From assembly GCF_014216315.1 (NCBI RefSeq), contig NZ_CP045702.1, positions 2,356,001-2,420,000 of the forward strand: a stretch of DNA of 64,000 nucleotides, read 5' to 3'. Position numbers and translations under genes: made by a program. How positions within the stretch are numbered: the first letter of the stretch is position 1; each line of letters begins with the position of its first letter. Of this stretch, positions 52,320 through 61,073 are shown one piece after another. Source of the stretch: Streptomyces finlayi (lineage in GTDB: Bacteria; Actinomycetota; Actinomycetes; Streptomycetales; Streptomycetaceae). The notes below the pieces were generated by a model, which made no database searches, was not told the origin of the DNA, and worked only from the letters and a program-made list of their open reading frames with translations.

Positions 52320-52640
52320 CTACTCCGCGGCGCGTGTCGGCATACCGGCGGTGTCCATCGACACGTCCTGCTCCGGGACCACCTGGCCCGAGCGGATCAG
52401 GTCGATCCGGCCCATCACCTTCGAGCGCAGGTCCGTCGGGACGTCGTCCTGACCGCAGCAGCGCTTCACCAGCTTCTTCACGGCCTGCTCCAGGCCGTAC
52501 TTCTCCAGGCACGGGTTGCACTCCTCGAAGTGCACCTCGAACTTCGTGCAGTCGCCCTCGGGCATCTCATGGTCAAGGAACTCGTAGAGATGGTCGAGAA
52601 CCTCTGAGCAATCCGTCTCGTGCGGCTCTCCGCAGCTCAT
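52320..52640 (-). CDS. rsrA: zinc-containing anti-sigma factor of SigR
   Basis: A 106-residue ZAS-family protein. C11, H37, C41 and C44 (VHFEECNPC) hold zinc, and C3, C31, C61 and C62 are further Cys. Oxidation of the zinc-site thiols forms a disulfide and releases SigR, sensing diamide-type stress. The start overlaps the sigR stop by 4 bp, which keeps the two products in balance. Confidence 0.95.
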   Translation of the reverse strand: MSCGEPHETDCSEVLDHLYEFLDHEMPEGDCTKFEVHFEECNPCLEKYGLEQAVKKLVKRCCGQDDVPTDLRSKVMGRIDLIRSGQVVPEQDVSMDTAGMPTRAAE

Positions 52641-53479
52641 GAGGCCGAGCCTTTCCGATCGTCCGACTCACCGGCACCGGCGGGGACGAGCCCGCGCTCA
52701 CGGGCGTAGTCCTCCAGCATGCCGCGCAGCTGCCGGCGTCCGCGGTGCAGCCGGGACATCACCGTACCGATGGGAGTCCCCATGATGTCCGCGATCTCCT
52801 TGTAGGCAAAGCCCTCTACGTCCGCGAGATAGACGGCGATGCGGAACTCCTCGGGGATCGCCTGGAGCGCGGCCTTCACGTCCGAGTCCGGCAGATGATC
52901 GAGGGCCTGGGACTCGGCGGAGCGCAGACCTGTCGACATGTGCGACTCGGCGCGCGCCAGCTGCCAGTCCTCGATCTCCTCGGCCGCACTGCGCTGGGGC
53001 TCGCGCTGCTTCTTGCGGTACGAGTTGATGAACGTGTTGGTAAGGATGCGGTACATCCACGCCTTGAGGTTCGTGCCCTCGCGGAACTGGTGGAAGGAGC
53101 CGTACGCCTTGGCGTACGTCTCCTGGACCAGGTCCTCGGCATCGGCCGGATTGCGCGTCATACGCAGCGCGGCCGAGTACATCTGGTCGAGAAACCCGAG
53201 AGCGTCCCGCTCGAAACGCGCGTTGCGCTCGGCGGTGGTCTCCTCCGCGCGGCCGTCGTCGGTCCCTGTGTCGGTCCCAGTGACCGGACCCACCTCCTCC
53301 AACGATGTGGCGGAGCCGAAACCGGACCCGCTCGAATCGGAGAATAGTCGACCTTGCTTCGAGGCGGGCTGTCGATCCGATCCGCTCAGTGCCCGCTCGG
53401 GAGTGGTCTTGGCCGCATGCAGCACCGTCCACTCCAGGTCAGCAGTGTTCGAGCGGCGCGGGCAGATGGTCGAACCCAT
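52637..53479 (-). CDS. sigR: ECF sigma factor of the thiol-oxidative stress response
   Basis: A group IV sigma factor. Region 2 includes DAEDLVQETYAKAYGSFHQF and region 4 includes YKEIADIMGTPIGTVMSRLH. The classical SigR starts at GTG 53293 (218 residues, beginning GPVTGTDTG). ATG 53479, preceded by GGAGAGGGAG, would add 62 residues and corresponds to the unstable SigR' isoform known from S. coelicolor. It transcribes thioredoxin, mycothiol and protein-quality genes, and its own gene from the promoter at 53530-53556. Confidence 0.95.
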   Translation of the reverse strand: MGSTICPRRSNTADLEWTVLHAAKTTPERALSGSDRQPASKQGRLFSDSSGSGFGSATSLEEVGPVTGTDTGTDDGRAEETTAERNARFERDALGFLDQMYSAALRMTRNPADAEDLVQETYAKAYGSFHQFREGTNLKAWMYRILTNTFINSYRKKQREPQRSAAEEIEDWQLARAESHMSTGLRSAESQALDHLPDSDVKAALQAIPEEFRIAVYLADVEGFAYKEIADIMGTPIGTVMSRLHRGRRQLRGMLEDYARERGLVPAGAGESDDRKGSAS

Positions 53480-53529
53480 GCGACGGACTCCCTCTCCACA
53501 AACGACGTTGTTGTACCGACGTCCCGGAT

Positions 53530-53556
53530 AACAGCGGCCCCTCACGCATCATTCCC
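53530..53556 (-). promoter_or_regulatory. SigR-dependent autoregulatory promoter sigRp2
   Basis: On the minus strand GGGAAT and GTT are separated by exactly 18 bp, the SigR consensus. It lies 51 bp upstream of ATG 53479, so the transcript encodes the longer isoform. Confidence 0.85.
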
Positions 53557-53566
53557 AGGAGGCGGG

Positions 53567-54220
53567 TCACACCAGAGAGGCCGTCCACCGGGTTACGGCG
53601 CCGGTGATGACCGACATCACCTGATCCTCGCTCAGCCCCGACCGCTTCGGTACGGCGAAGCCGTGGTCCCCGTACTCCACCTCGGCGAGCTCGTACTCCC
53701 CCGGCGGGAATTCGGCGGGCCGCCCGAACGGGTCGTTGCCGCCCTGCACGACGAGCACGGGTACGCCCGCGCCGAGAAGCTCGTCCGCCCGGGACTTCTC
53801 CGGCCTGCCCGGCGGGTGCAGCGGGAAACTGAGCGCGAGGACGGCACGGGCACCGAGCCCGGACGCCGTGCGGCAGGCGACCCGGGCACCGGCGCTGCGC
53901 CCGCCGGCGACGACCGGCAGCCCCGGGGCGGTCAGCGCGGGCCACAGCCCCCGCCATCCGGTGTCCAGCGTCTTCGGAGCGGGAGCGAGCTTCCTGCCCG
54001 CCACCCGCCACGGCTGCTCCACCAGGGCGACACCCACCCCCTCGCCCGGCAGTACGGCGGCCAGGGCCTTCAGGTCGCGGGCCTCGATGCCGCCGCCCGC
54101 GCCGTGGCCGAGGGCGAGCACGAGGCGGGCTCCGGTCGGGAGCGACCAGGTGATCCGGGCGGGCCCGGCGTCCGTGTCGACCGTTTGCACTTTCTCTGCA
54201 CGAGTCACAGGGCCATCCAA
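53567..54220 (-). CDS. alpha/beta hydrolase-family protein (KANL3/Tex30-like)
   Basis: A 217-residue alpha/beta hydrolase. LALGHGAGGGIEARDL is the oxyanion region, GGRSAGARVACRTA contains the nucleophile elbow (GRSAG), and VQGGNDPFGRPAEF carries the acid Asp, with GDHGF near the catalytic His. No signal peptide. The substrate is unknown. It lies between sigR and the SRAP gene on the same strand. Confidence 0.8.
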   Translation of the reverse strand: MDGPVTRAEKVQTVDTDAGPARITWSLPTGARLVLALGHGAGGGIEARDLKALAAVLPGEGVGVALVEQPWRVAGRKLAPAPKTLDTGWRGLWPALTAPGLPVVAGGRSAGARVACRTASGLGARAVLALSFPLHPPGRPEKSRADELLGAGVPVLVVQGGNDPFGRPAEFPPGEYELAEVEYGDHGFAVPKRSGLSEDQVMSVITGAVTRWTASLV

Positions 54221-54233
54221 TCAATTCCGGGCC

Positions 54234-55049
54234 TCAGAACAGCGTCGCCACCTCCGGCGCCGCCAGCTCCTCCAGCAGCTCCGGCCCGTTGTTGCGGACG
54301 TTGCTCACCTCCGTGGTCACCGGATAGGCCCGCATCAGCCCGCCGGGGGGCGGGGTGAGCAGCCCCTTCAGCTCCTCGACGTCGGTGCGCGCGGGATCGA
54401 GCCAGGCGTCCCAGCGGTCCGGCGTCAGCATGAGGGGCATCCGGGGGTGGATGTCGGCGAGCGCTGAGGGCCCTTCGGCGGGGGCGACCGCGAGCGGGGT
54501 CGTCTCCGCCTCGGTCGTGATCACCGAACAGGTCACCCACCATGCCTGGGGGTGGTCGTCGGGAAGGGACCGGTCGCGCCAGAACTCGTAGAGCCCGGCC
54601 ATCGCGAAGACCGATCCGTCGGCGGGCGTCACGAAGTACGGCTGCTTGCGGGGCCGCTTCTTCCTGCCCTTCTCCTCCAGTTGGCGTTCCTCCACGCCGG
54701 TGACCCACTCGTAGTAGCCGTCGGCGGGCAGGATGCAGCGCCGCGAGGCGAAGGGGCGGCGGAAGGACGGCTTCTCGTGCACCGTCTCGGCGCGGGCGTT
54801 GATCATGCGGGCGGCGCCCTCCCGCGACTTCGCCCAGGAGGGCACGAGCCCCCACCTCAATGTCCGGAGCTGGCGAACCGGACGCTGGTCATCCGCGTCT
54901 TTCACAGGACGTTCCAGTACGGCGTAGACCTCTTTGGTCGGCGCCACGTTCCAGTCGGGCTCCAGGGCCTCGGCCGGCTCCCACTTGTCCACCCCGAAGA
55001 GCCCGGTCAGATCCTCGGGCCGCCGACTCGCTGCATACCGTCCGCACAT
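54234..55049 (-). CDS. SOS response-associated peptidase (SRAP, YedK/HMCES-like)
   Basis: A 271-residue protein starting MCGRYA, in which Cys2 crosslinks to abasic sites in single-stranded DNA. NARAETVHEKPSFRRPFASR and CILPADGYYEWV, with the active-site Glu, are the family signatures, and HPRMPLML includes the catalytic His. It protects abasic DNA from error-prone repair. The ATG at 55049 is fixed by the required N-terminal Met-Cys. Confidence 0.92.
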   Translation of the reverse strand: MCGRYAASRRPEDLTGLFGVDKWEPAEALEPDWNVAPTKEVYAVLERPVKDADDQRPVRQLRTLRWGLVPSWAKSREGAARMINARAETVHEKPSFRRPFASRRCILPADGYYEWVTGVEERQLEEKGRKKRPRKQPYFVTPADGSVFAMAGLYEFWRDRSLPDDHPQAWWVTCSVITTEAETTPLAVAPAEGPSALADIHPRMPLMLTPDRWDAWLDPARTDVEELKGLLTPPPGGLMRAYPVTTEVSNVRNNGPELLEELAAPEVATLF

Positions 55050-55102
55050 AAGTGCCAGACTGCCACGACCCCCCGTCACGAACGCAAGGAGCCGCCCGGC
55101 CT

Positions 55103-55816
55103 ATGGACAGCACTGATCTGGGCCATCTGTGGGATCGCGTCTTCGGTACCCAGCCGCTGCCCGAGCAGTGGCTCGTGGTCGTGACCGCCACGGTCGCGCT
55201 CGCCGCCGTCGTACCGAACCTCATATGGCGGCTCTCGCGGAACGCGATCACCATCGCGCACGAGGGCGGCCACGGGCTGATCGCCCTCGTCACCGGGCGG
55301 CAGCTCTCCGGCATCCGGCTGCACTCGGACACCAGCGGGCTGACCGTGAGCCGGGGCAAGCCCACCGGCATCGGCATGATCCTCACGGCCGCCTCGGGCT
55401 ACACGGCGCCGCCGCTCCTCGGACTCGGCGGGGCGTGGCTGCTGGTCAACGGCCGGATCACGCTGCTGCTGTGGCTGGCCACGGCGCTGCTCGCGGTCAT
55501 GCTGGTGATGATCCGCAATGTGTACGGGGCGCTGACGGTGATCTTCACCGGAGCGACGTTCCTGCTGGTGTCCTGGCTGGCATCCGCCGCCTGGCAGTCA
55601 TTCTTCGCGTACACCGCTGTCTGGTTCCTGCTGCTGGGCGGCGTCCGTCCCGCGTTCGAGCTGCAGTCCAAACGGCGGCACGGCGGTGCGCCGGATTCCG
55701 ACGCGGACCAGCTGGCCCGGCTGACGGACGCGCCGGCCGCTCTCTGGCTGTTCCTCTTCCACGCGGTGTCCCTCTGTTCACTGATCGGCGGCGGCCGCTG
55801 GATGCTCGGCCTCTGA
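55103..55816 (+). CDS. M50B-like membrane metalloprotease
   Basis: A 237-residue integral membrane protein with six or so hydrophobic segments. AHEGGHGLIAL carries the HExxH zinc motif (HEGGH) in the second segment, as in small M50-type site-2 protease-like proteins. The second metal motif is not obvious. I use ATG 55103. Divergent from the SRAP gene; upstream of aroA. Confidence 0.8.
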   Translation: MDSTDLGHLWDRVFGTQPLPEQWLVVVTATVALAAVVPNLIWRLSRNAITIAHEGGHGLIALVTGRQLSGIRLHSDTSGLTVSRGKPTGIGMILTAASGYTAPPLLGLGGAWLLVNGRITLLLWLATALLAVMLVMIRNVYGALTVIFTGATFLLVSWLASAAWQSFFAYTAVWFLLLGGVRPAFELQSKRRHGGAPDSDADQLARLTDAPAALWLFLFHAVSLCSLIGGGRWMLGL

Positions 55817-55919
55817 CGGCCGACGGCGCCGTACAGCCCCTACCACCCTCACGTTTCACCCCGGTTTCCTCCTGTTTGATCAAGATCTGGGTTTGCGCGG
55901 AGCCATTAAAGTGAGGGCC

Positions 55920-57254
55920 ATGACCGAAAGTGCCGTGCACCCCGCCCTCTGGCCCGCCCCTCACGCGAGCGGAGCCGTCGACGCGACCGTCACCGTGCCC
56001 GGATCGAAGTCGGTCACCAACCGGGCACTCGTCCTGGCCGCCCTCTCCTGCGAGCCCGGCTGGCTGCGGCGCCCGCTGCGCTCCCGCGACACGCTGCTGA
56101 TGGCCCAGGCGCTGCGCACGATGGGCGTCGGCATCGAGGAGGGCATCGGCCCCGACGGCTCCGGCGAGGCATGGCGGGTCATCCCGGCCGGCCTGCACGG
56201 CCCGGCCACGGTCGACGTCGGCAACGCCGGGACGGTCATGCGCTTCCTCCCGCCCGTCGCCACCCTCGCCGACGGCCCCATCCGCTTCGACGGCGACGCC
56301 CGCTCCTACGAGCGCCCCCTGGACGGCGTGATCGACGCACTGCGCACCCTGGGTGCCAGGATCGACGACGACGCCCGGGGCGCACTGCCGCTGACCGTCC
56401 ACGGCGCCGGTGCGCTGGACGGCGGCCCGGTGGAGATCGACGCCTCCTCGTCCTCCCAGTTCGTCTCGGCGCTCCTGCTGTCGGCCCCCCGCTTCAATCA
56501 GGGCGTCGAGGTACGGCACACGGGCTCGGTGCTCCCTTCCATGCCGCACATCCGGATGACCGTGGACATGCTGCGGTCCGTCGGCGCGCAGGTGGACGAG
56601 CCGGAGACCGGGGGCGAGCCCAATGTGTGGCGGGTCGCCCACTCCGCGCTGCTCGGGCGCGATCTGACCGTCGAGCCGGACCTCTCCAACGCCCAGCCGT
56701 TCCTCGCGGCCGCGCTGGTCACCGGCGGCCGGGTCACCGTCCCGGACTGGCCGCTGCGCACCACCCAGCCGGGTGACGCGCTGCGCGAGATCTTCACCGA
56801 GATGGGCGGCAGCTGCGAGCTGACCGAGCGCGGACTCACCTTCACGGGAACGGGCCGCATCCACGGCATCGACGTGGACCTCGGCGAGGTCGGCGAACTG
56901 ACGCCCGGCATCGCGGCCGTCGCCGCTCTCGCCGACTCCCCGTCCACCCTGCGGGGGGTGGCCCATCTGCGGCTGCACGAGACGGACCGGCTGGCTGCGC
57001 TCACCAAGGAGATCAACGAGCTCGGCGGCGATGTCACCGAGACCGCCGACGGCCTGCACATCCGGCCGCGCCCGCTGCACGGCGGCACCTTCCACACGTA
57101 CGAGGACCACCGGATGGCGACGGCCGGTTCGGTCATCGGCCTCGCCGTACCGGGTGTGGAGATCGAGAACGTGGGCACGACCGCGAAGACGCTGCCGGAC
57201 TTCCCCCAGATGTGGACCGCGATGCTCGCCTCCACCGGAACGGCCGGGGCCTGA
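55920..57254 (+). CDS. aroA: 3-phosphoshikimate 1-carboxyvinyltransferase
   Basis: A 444-residue EPSP synthase. VPGSKSVTNRALVLAAL is the N-terminal lysine/serine motif, VGNAGTVMRFLPP the phosphate-binding site and LRLHETDRLAALTKEI with YEDHRMA the second-domain active-site residues. It makes EPSP for chorismate synthesis. GTGAGG precedes ATG 55920. rsgA follows after 4 bp. Confidence 0.95.
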   Translation: MTESAVHPALWPAPHASGAVDATVTVPGSKSVTNRALVLAALSCEPGWLRRPLRSRDTLLMAQALRTMGVGIEEGIGPDGSGEAWRVIPAGLHGPATVDVGNAGTVMRFLPPVATLADGPIRFDGDARSYERPLDGVIDALRTLGARIDDDARGALPLTVHGAGALDGGPVEIDASSSSQFVSALLLSAPRFNQGVEVRHTGSVLPSMPHIRMTVDMLRSVGAQVDEPETGGEPNVWRVAHSALLGRDLTVEPDLSNAQPFLAAALVTGGRVTVPDWPLRTTQPGDALREIFTEMGGSCELTERGLTFTGTGRIHGIDVDLGEVGELTPGIAAVAALADSPSTLRGVAHLRLHETDRLAALTKEINELGGDVTETADGLHIRPRPLHGGTFHTYEDHRMATAGSVIGLAVPGVEIENVGTTAKTLPDFPQMWTAMLASTGTAGA

Positions 57255-57258
57255 GGAC

Positions 57259-58275
57259 ATGCGGCGCTACGGCAAGAACCCCGACGAGGACGACATCCGC
57301 GTCCGCCCGAACCCCAAGGGCAACCGGCCGCGTACGCACACCCGGCCGAAGCACGAGGAAGCCCAGGAGGGCATGGTCCTCACCGTCGACCGGGGCAGGC
57401 TCACCTGTCTCGTGGACGGTCGCACGGTGGTGGCGATGAAGGCACGCGAGCTGGGCCGCAAGGCCGCCGTGGTGGGCGACAACGTCTCCATCGTCGGTGA
57501 CCTCTCCGGCGAGAAGGACACCCTGGCCCGCATCGTCCGCATCGGCGCCCGCCGCTCGGTCCTGCGGCGCACGGCCGACGACGACGATCCGTACGAGCGT
57601 GTGGTCGTCGCCAACGCGGACCAGCTGGCGATCGTCACCGCCCTCGCCGACCCGGAACCGCGTCCGCGCATGATCGACCGCTGTCTCGTCGCGGCGTACG
57701 ACGGCGGACTCACTCCGCTCCTCGTCCTCACGAAGTCGGACCTGGCCTCGCCGGACGCGCTGCTGGCCGCGTACACGCCGCTGGGCGTCCCGTACATCGT
57801 CACCAGCCGCGAGGAGCTGGAGAACGGTGGTGCGGCCGAGATCGTGCGCGAGCAGCTGAACGACAAGATCACCGCCTTCGTCGGGCACTCCGGAGTCGGT
57901 AAGACGACCCTGGTCAACGCCCTCGTACCGAAGGACATGCGGCGTACGACCGGTGTCGTCAACGCGGTCACGGGCCGCGGCCGGCACACCACCACGTCGG
58001 CAATGGCGCTCCCCCTTCCGGACGGGCGCGGCTGGGTGGTCGACACCCCGGGTGTGCGTTCCTTCGGACTGCACCACGTCGATCCGTCCCGGGTCATCCT
58101 GGCCTTCCCCGACCTGGAGCCCGGAACCGAGAAGTGCCCGCGCGGCTGCAACCACGACGAGTCGCAGGCGGAATGCGCGCTCGACGCCTGGGTGGCGGAG
58201 GGCCATGCCGACCCGGCACGGCTCGACTCACTGCGGCGGCTGCTCGCCACCCGGGAGCGGCGCGAGGGCGACTGA
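57259..58275 (+). CDS. rsgA: ribosome small subunit-dependent GTPase
   Basis: A 338-residue circularly permuted GTPase. An N-terminal OB fold (GMVLTVDRGRLTCLVDGRTV) is followed by TKSD (G4) and only then VGHSGVGKTTLVNAL (G1) and DTPGVRSFGLHHV (G3), the permuted order. A C-terminal zinc knuckle, CPRGCNHDESQAEC, completes it. It matures the 30S subunit. Coupled to aroA. Confidence 0.93.
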   Translation: MRRYGKNPDEDDIRVRPNPKGNRPRTHTRPKHEEAQEGMVLTVDRGRLTCLVDGRTVVAMKARELGRKAAVVGDNVSIVGDLSGEKDTLARIVRIGARRSVLRRTADDDDPYERVVVANADQLAIVTALADPEPRPRMIDRCLVAAYDGGLTPLLVLTKSDLASPDALLAAYTPLGVPYIVTSREELENGGAAEIVREQLNDKITAFVGHSGVGKTTLVNALVPKDMRRTTGVVNAVTGRGRHTTTSAMALPLPDGRGWVVDTPGVRSFGLHHVDPSRVILAFPDLEPGTEKCPRGCNHDESQAECALDAWVAEGHADPARLDSLRRLLATRERREGD

Positions 58276-58378
58276 CGGATTCGTGCGACTCGCGCACGTT
58301 TGCCGACTCCCAAGACTGGTAAGTGCATAATCGCACCCAGCGAGACCAAGCGGTCACTACGTGGGAGGGGAACCGGCG

Positions 58379-58702
58379 ATGGCATGGCTGCTGGTCGTGG
58401 TCGCGGGGATCCTGGAGACCGGCTTCGCGGTGTGCCTGAAGCTCTCGCACGGATTCACCCGGCTCTGGCCGACGATCGCTTTCTGCGTGTTCGCGCTCGG
58501 CAGCTTCGGACTGCTGACGCTCGCGCTGAAGAAGCTGGACGTGGGCCCGGCGTACGCCGTGTGGACCGGAATCGGCGCTGCCGGTACCGCGATCTACGGG
58601 ATGGTCTTCCTCGACGACGTGGTGTCCACGCTCAAGCTGGTCTCGATCTCCCTGGTGATCATCGGCGTCATCGGTCTCCAGCTCTCCGGCTCCTCGCACT
58701 GA
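58379..58702 (+). CDS. sugE: SMR-family transporter, SugE/Gdx-like
   Basis: A 107-residue protein with four membrane segments. AGILETGFAVCLKLSHGFTR and VGPAYAVWTGIGAAGTAIYG resemble E. coli SugE (Gdx), which exports guanidinium, more than the EmrE drug-export type. The central Glu (in ILETG) is the proton/substrate site. GGGAGGGG precedes ATG 58379. I found no guanidine riboswitch upstream. Confidence 0.85.
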   Translation: MAWLLVVVAGILETGFAVCLKLSHGFTRLWPTIAFCVFALGSFGLLTLALKKLDVGPAYAVWTGIGAAGTAIYGMVFLDDVVSTLKLVSISLVIIGVIGLQLSGSSH

Positions 58703-58802
58703 CCGGCCCACGGGACGACGGCGTTCGAGCGAAGGCCTGCACGCCGGTCCGGGTCACCAGGGCCCTGTAGCCCTGGTCGGTGGCTGTGGATACTGTGACG
58801 AC

Positions 58803-59603
58803 ATGCCCGATTACCACGATGATCTGCGTCTCGCCCATGTCCTGGCCGACGCCGCCGACGCGGCGACGATGGCCCGGTTCAAGGCCCTCGACCTGAAGGT
58901 CGAGACCAAGCCGGACATGACGCCGGTGAGCGAGGCCGACAAACACGCCGAGGAGCTGATCCGGGGCCATCTGCACCGGGCCCGCCCGCGCGACGCGATC
59001 CTCGGCGAGGAGTACGGGATCGAGGGCACGGGCCCCCGGCGCTGGGTCATCGACCCGATCGACGGCACCAAGAACTACGTACGCGGCGTGCCCGTGTGGG
59101 CGACGCTGATCTCCCTGATGGAGGCCGGGGAGAACGGCTTCCAGCCCGTCGTCGGCGTGGTGTCGGCGCCGGCGCTGAGCCGCCGCTGGTGGGCGGCGAA
59201 GGGCGCCGGCGCGTTCTCCGGCCGCAGCCTGACCTCCGCCACCCGTCTCCACGTGTCGAAGGTGGAGCGTGTCGCGGACTCCTCGTTCGCGTACTCCTCG
59301 TTGAGCGGCTGGGAGGAACAGGGGCGGCTCGACGGCTTCATGGACCTCACCCGGGCCTGCTGGCGGACACGGGGATACGGGGACTTCTGGCCGTACATGA
59401 TGGTCGCCGAGGGTTCGGTGGACATCTGCGCGGAGCCCGAGCTCTCGCTGTGGGACATGGCCGCGAACGCGATCATCGTCCAGGAGGCAGGCGGGCAGTT
59501 CACCAGCCTGGACGGCGTCTCGGGCCCCGGCGGCGGTAACGCGGCGGCCTCCAACGGGCTGCTCCACCACGAGCTGCTGGGCTATCTCAACCAGCGCTAC
59601 TGA
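58803..59603 (+). CDS. hisN: histidinol-phosphatase, inositol monophosphatase fold
   Basis: A 266-residue IMPase-family enzyme. ILGEEYG and WVIDPIDGTKNYVRGVPVW supply the metal ligands (DPIDGT is the main motif), and ELSLWDMAANAIIVQEAGG the C-terminal metal Asp. It carries out the penultimate step of histidine synthesis in actinobacteria. Its 3' end is 37 bp from the integrase stop, so it may have been used as an attachment site. Confidence 0.9.
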   Translation: MPDYHDDLRLAHVLADAADAATMARFKALDLKVETKPDMTPVSEADKHAEELIRGHLHRARPRDAILGEEYGIEGTGPRRWVIDPIDGTKNYVRGVPVWATLISLMEAGENGFQPVVGVVSAPALSRRWWAAKGAGAFSGRSLTSATRLHVSKVERVADSSFAYSSLSGWEEQGRLDGFMDLTRACWRTRGYGDFWPYMMVAEGSVDICAEPELSLWDMAANAIIVQEAGGQFTSLDGVSGPGGGNAAASNGLLHHELLGYLNQRY

Positions 59604-59640
59604 CGGGACTTCCCACCTGACCTGCACTTTCCTCCCTTCC
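59604..59640. other. junction between hisN and the integrative element, probable attachment-site region
   Basis: The 37 bp between the hisN stop and the integrase stop must contain, or lie next to, the left attachment site. No tRNA 3' end is visible. The core cannot be defined because the right end is outside the window. Confidence 0.5.
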
Positions 59641-60876
59641 TCAGTCGGTCTGGGCCGTCGTGGGGCCGTGACCGGGCTTCGGGCCGTCCCCGAATGCCTG
59701 GTTCACCGCCTCACGCGTGCGCTTCTCGCTGCCAGGCATGAGGTGGGTGTACGTCCGCAGGGTGAACCCCGGGTCGTGGTGCCCGAGGTACTCGGACAGC
59801 GCCTTGATACTTTCCCCCGCGTCCAGCAAGACGGACGCGTAGAAGTGCCGTAGGGCGTGCATCCCGTTCTCTCGACCGCGCGGTACGTCGGAAGCGTCCA
59901 GGGCGGGCTGCCATGCCTTGGTGTTGAAGGTGGTGCGGATCACGGCGCGACCTTCAGCGTTGCGGAAGTACAGGTTGGCTGTGGTTGGCGGGCCGTCGAC
60001 TGACCGCCACGGCAACGTCACGGGCTTGGGCGCGAACTCCGCGAGGTGCGCCTCAAGAGCACGAGCGACAACTTCGGGCAACGGGACCGTGCGCGTCTTG
60101 CCTCCCTTGGGGAGCGCGAACACCTGCCGTCCGTTGATGAGCTTGACCTGCCGAACGATGTGAACCACGCCTTCGAGTACGTCCACGTCATCCACGGAGA
60201 GGCCGAGCACTTCGCCCTGTCTCATGCCGCACCCGCCGGCCAAGTCCACTACGGCCCGATACCTGGCGGGCAGCTCTGAGCGCACCGCCAATACGCGCTG
60301 CCGGGACCACGGCGTGATCCGGCGCGGTTCGGGCTTGGGAGTCTTGACCGAGGACGAGCGGCACGGGTTCTCAGGGATCAGGCGGTCGTCCACGGCCGCC
60401 CCCAGCATCGCGTTGAGGTTGGCGAAGATGACCCGCTGGTAAGACAGGGCAACCCCCGCGTCTTCGAGCTTCCTCAGCCACTCCCGGATGTGGATGGGCC
60501 GAAGCGAATCGAGCGACCGGCTCCCCAGGTAGGGCAGCACATGCAGGCGGATGCGCTGCTTCGTGCCCACGAACGTACCCGGGTCCTGAGTCAGAGACCC
60601 CAACCAACGGTCGGCATGCTGCTGAACCGTAAGACGACCAGCACGCGGGTCGATGTACTGACCTCGGGACATGTCGGCTTCGATGTTGGACAGCCAGGTC
60701 TCCGCCTTGCGCTTCTGCCTATCCGGGAAACTCTTGGACTTCTCGGTGCCGTCTGGGCCGACGTAGCGGGCGCGGTAGCGCAGGCCGATGCCGTGACGGT
60801 CGGTTTTGACGCGTACTGCCTTGCCGTGTGGTCCGGGCTCGGTCTTGTACCAGCGGTCTTGGATGTGTCCGGCCAT
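59641..60876 (-). CDS. int: tyrosine recombinase (integrase) of an AICE
   Basis: A 411-residue integrase. An AP2-like N-terminal arm (MAGHIQDRWYKTEPGPHGKA) and a SAM-like core-binding domain precede the catalytic domain. GGCGMRQGEVLGL contains the first Arg, HALRHFYASVLLDAG the HxxR, and LGHHDPGFTLRTYTHLM the later His and nucleophilic Tyr. It integrates and excises the element. The start overlaps the excisionase stop by one base, giving an operon. Confidence 0.93.
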   Translation of the reverse strand: MAGHIQDRWYKTEPGPHGKAVRVKTDRHGIGLRYRARYVGPDGTEKSKSFPDRQKRKAETWLSNIEADMSRGQYIDPRAGRLTVQQHADRWLGSLTQDPGTFVGTKQRIRLHVLPYLGSRSLDSLRPIHIREWLRKLEDAGVALSYQRVIFANLNAMLGAAVDDRLIPENPCRSSSVKTPKPEPRRITPWSRQRVLAVRSELPARYRAVVDLAGGCGMRQGEVLGLSVDDVDVLEGVVHIVRQVKLINGRQVFALPKGGKTRTVPLPEVVARALEAHLAEFAPKPVTLPWRSVDGPPTTANLYFRNAEGRAVIRTTFNTKAWQPALDASDVPRGRENGMHALRHFYASVLLDAGESIKALSEYLGHHDPGFTLRTYTHLMPGSEKRTREAVNQAFGDGPKPGHGPTTAQTD

Positions 60877-61073
60877 CAGGCGGCTTCCTTGTCCATGAGG
60901 GAGGCGACCCAGGCGCGGACGTCTTCGGGGTCGTAGCGGAGGTGGCGGCCGACGCGGAAGCCGCGGGGACCGGTGTCCTTGCGGCGCCACTGGTAGACCG
61001 TCTCGACGGGGACGCCCAGGAGGTCTGCCAGGTCGAGCGGGGTCAGATAGCGGTCGGGCAGCGCTCGCCTCAT
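60876..61073 (-). CDS. xis: excisionase-type helix-turn-helix protein
   Basis: A 65-residue MerR-like winged HTH: YLTPLDLADLLGVPVETVYQ is the recognition helix part, and GFRVGRHLRYDPEDVRAWVA the wing and C-terminal helix. This is the usual Xis of pSAM2-like elements. ATG 61073 overlaps the RepSA stop by 4 bp. Confidence 0.88.
   Translation of the reverse strand: MRRALPDRYLTPLDLADLLGVPVETVYQWRRKDTGPRGFRVGRHLRYDPEDVRAWVASLMDKEAA

Noticed and set aside
58276..58378. Guanidine riboswitch upstream of the SugE-like gene
   Set aside because: None of the conserved guanidine-I, -II or -III motifs could be seen in the 100-bp leader.
59604..59640. tRNA 3' end as the attachment site of the AICE
   Set aside because: No T-arm sequence or CCA-type end is present; the interval is too short and lacks any cloverleaf part.
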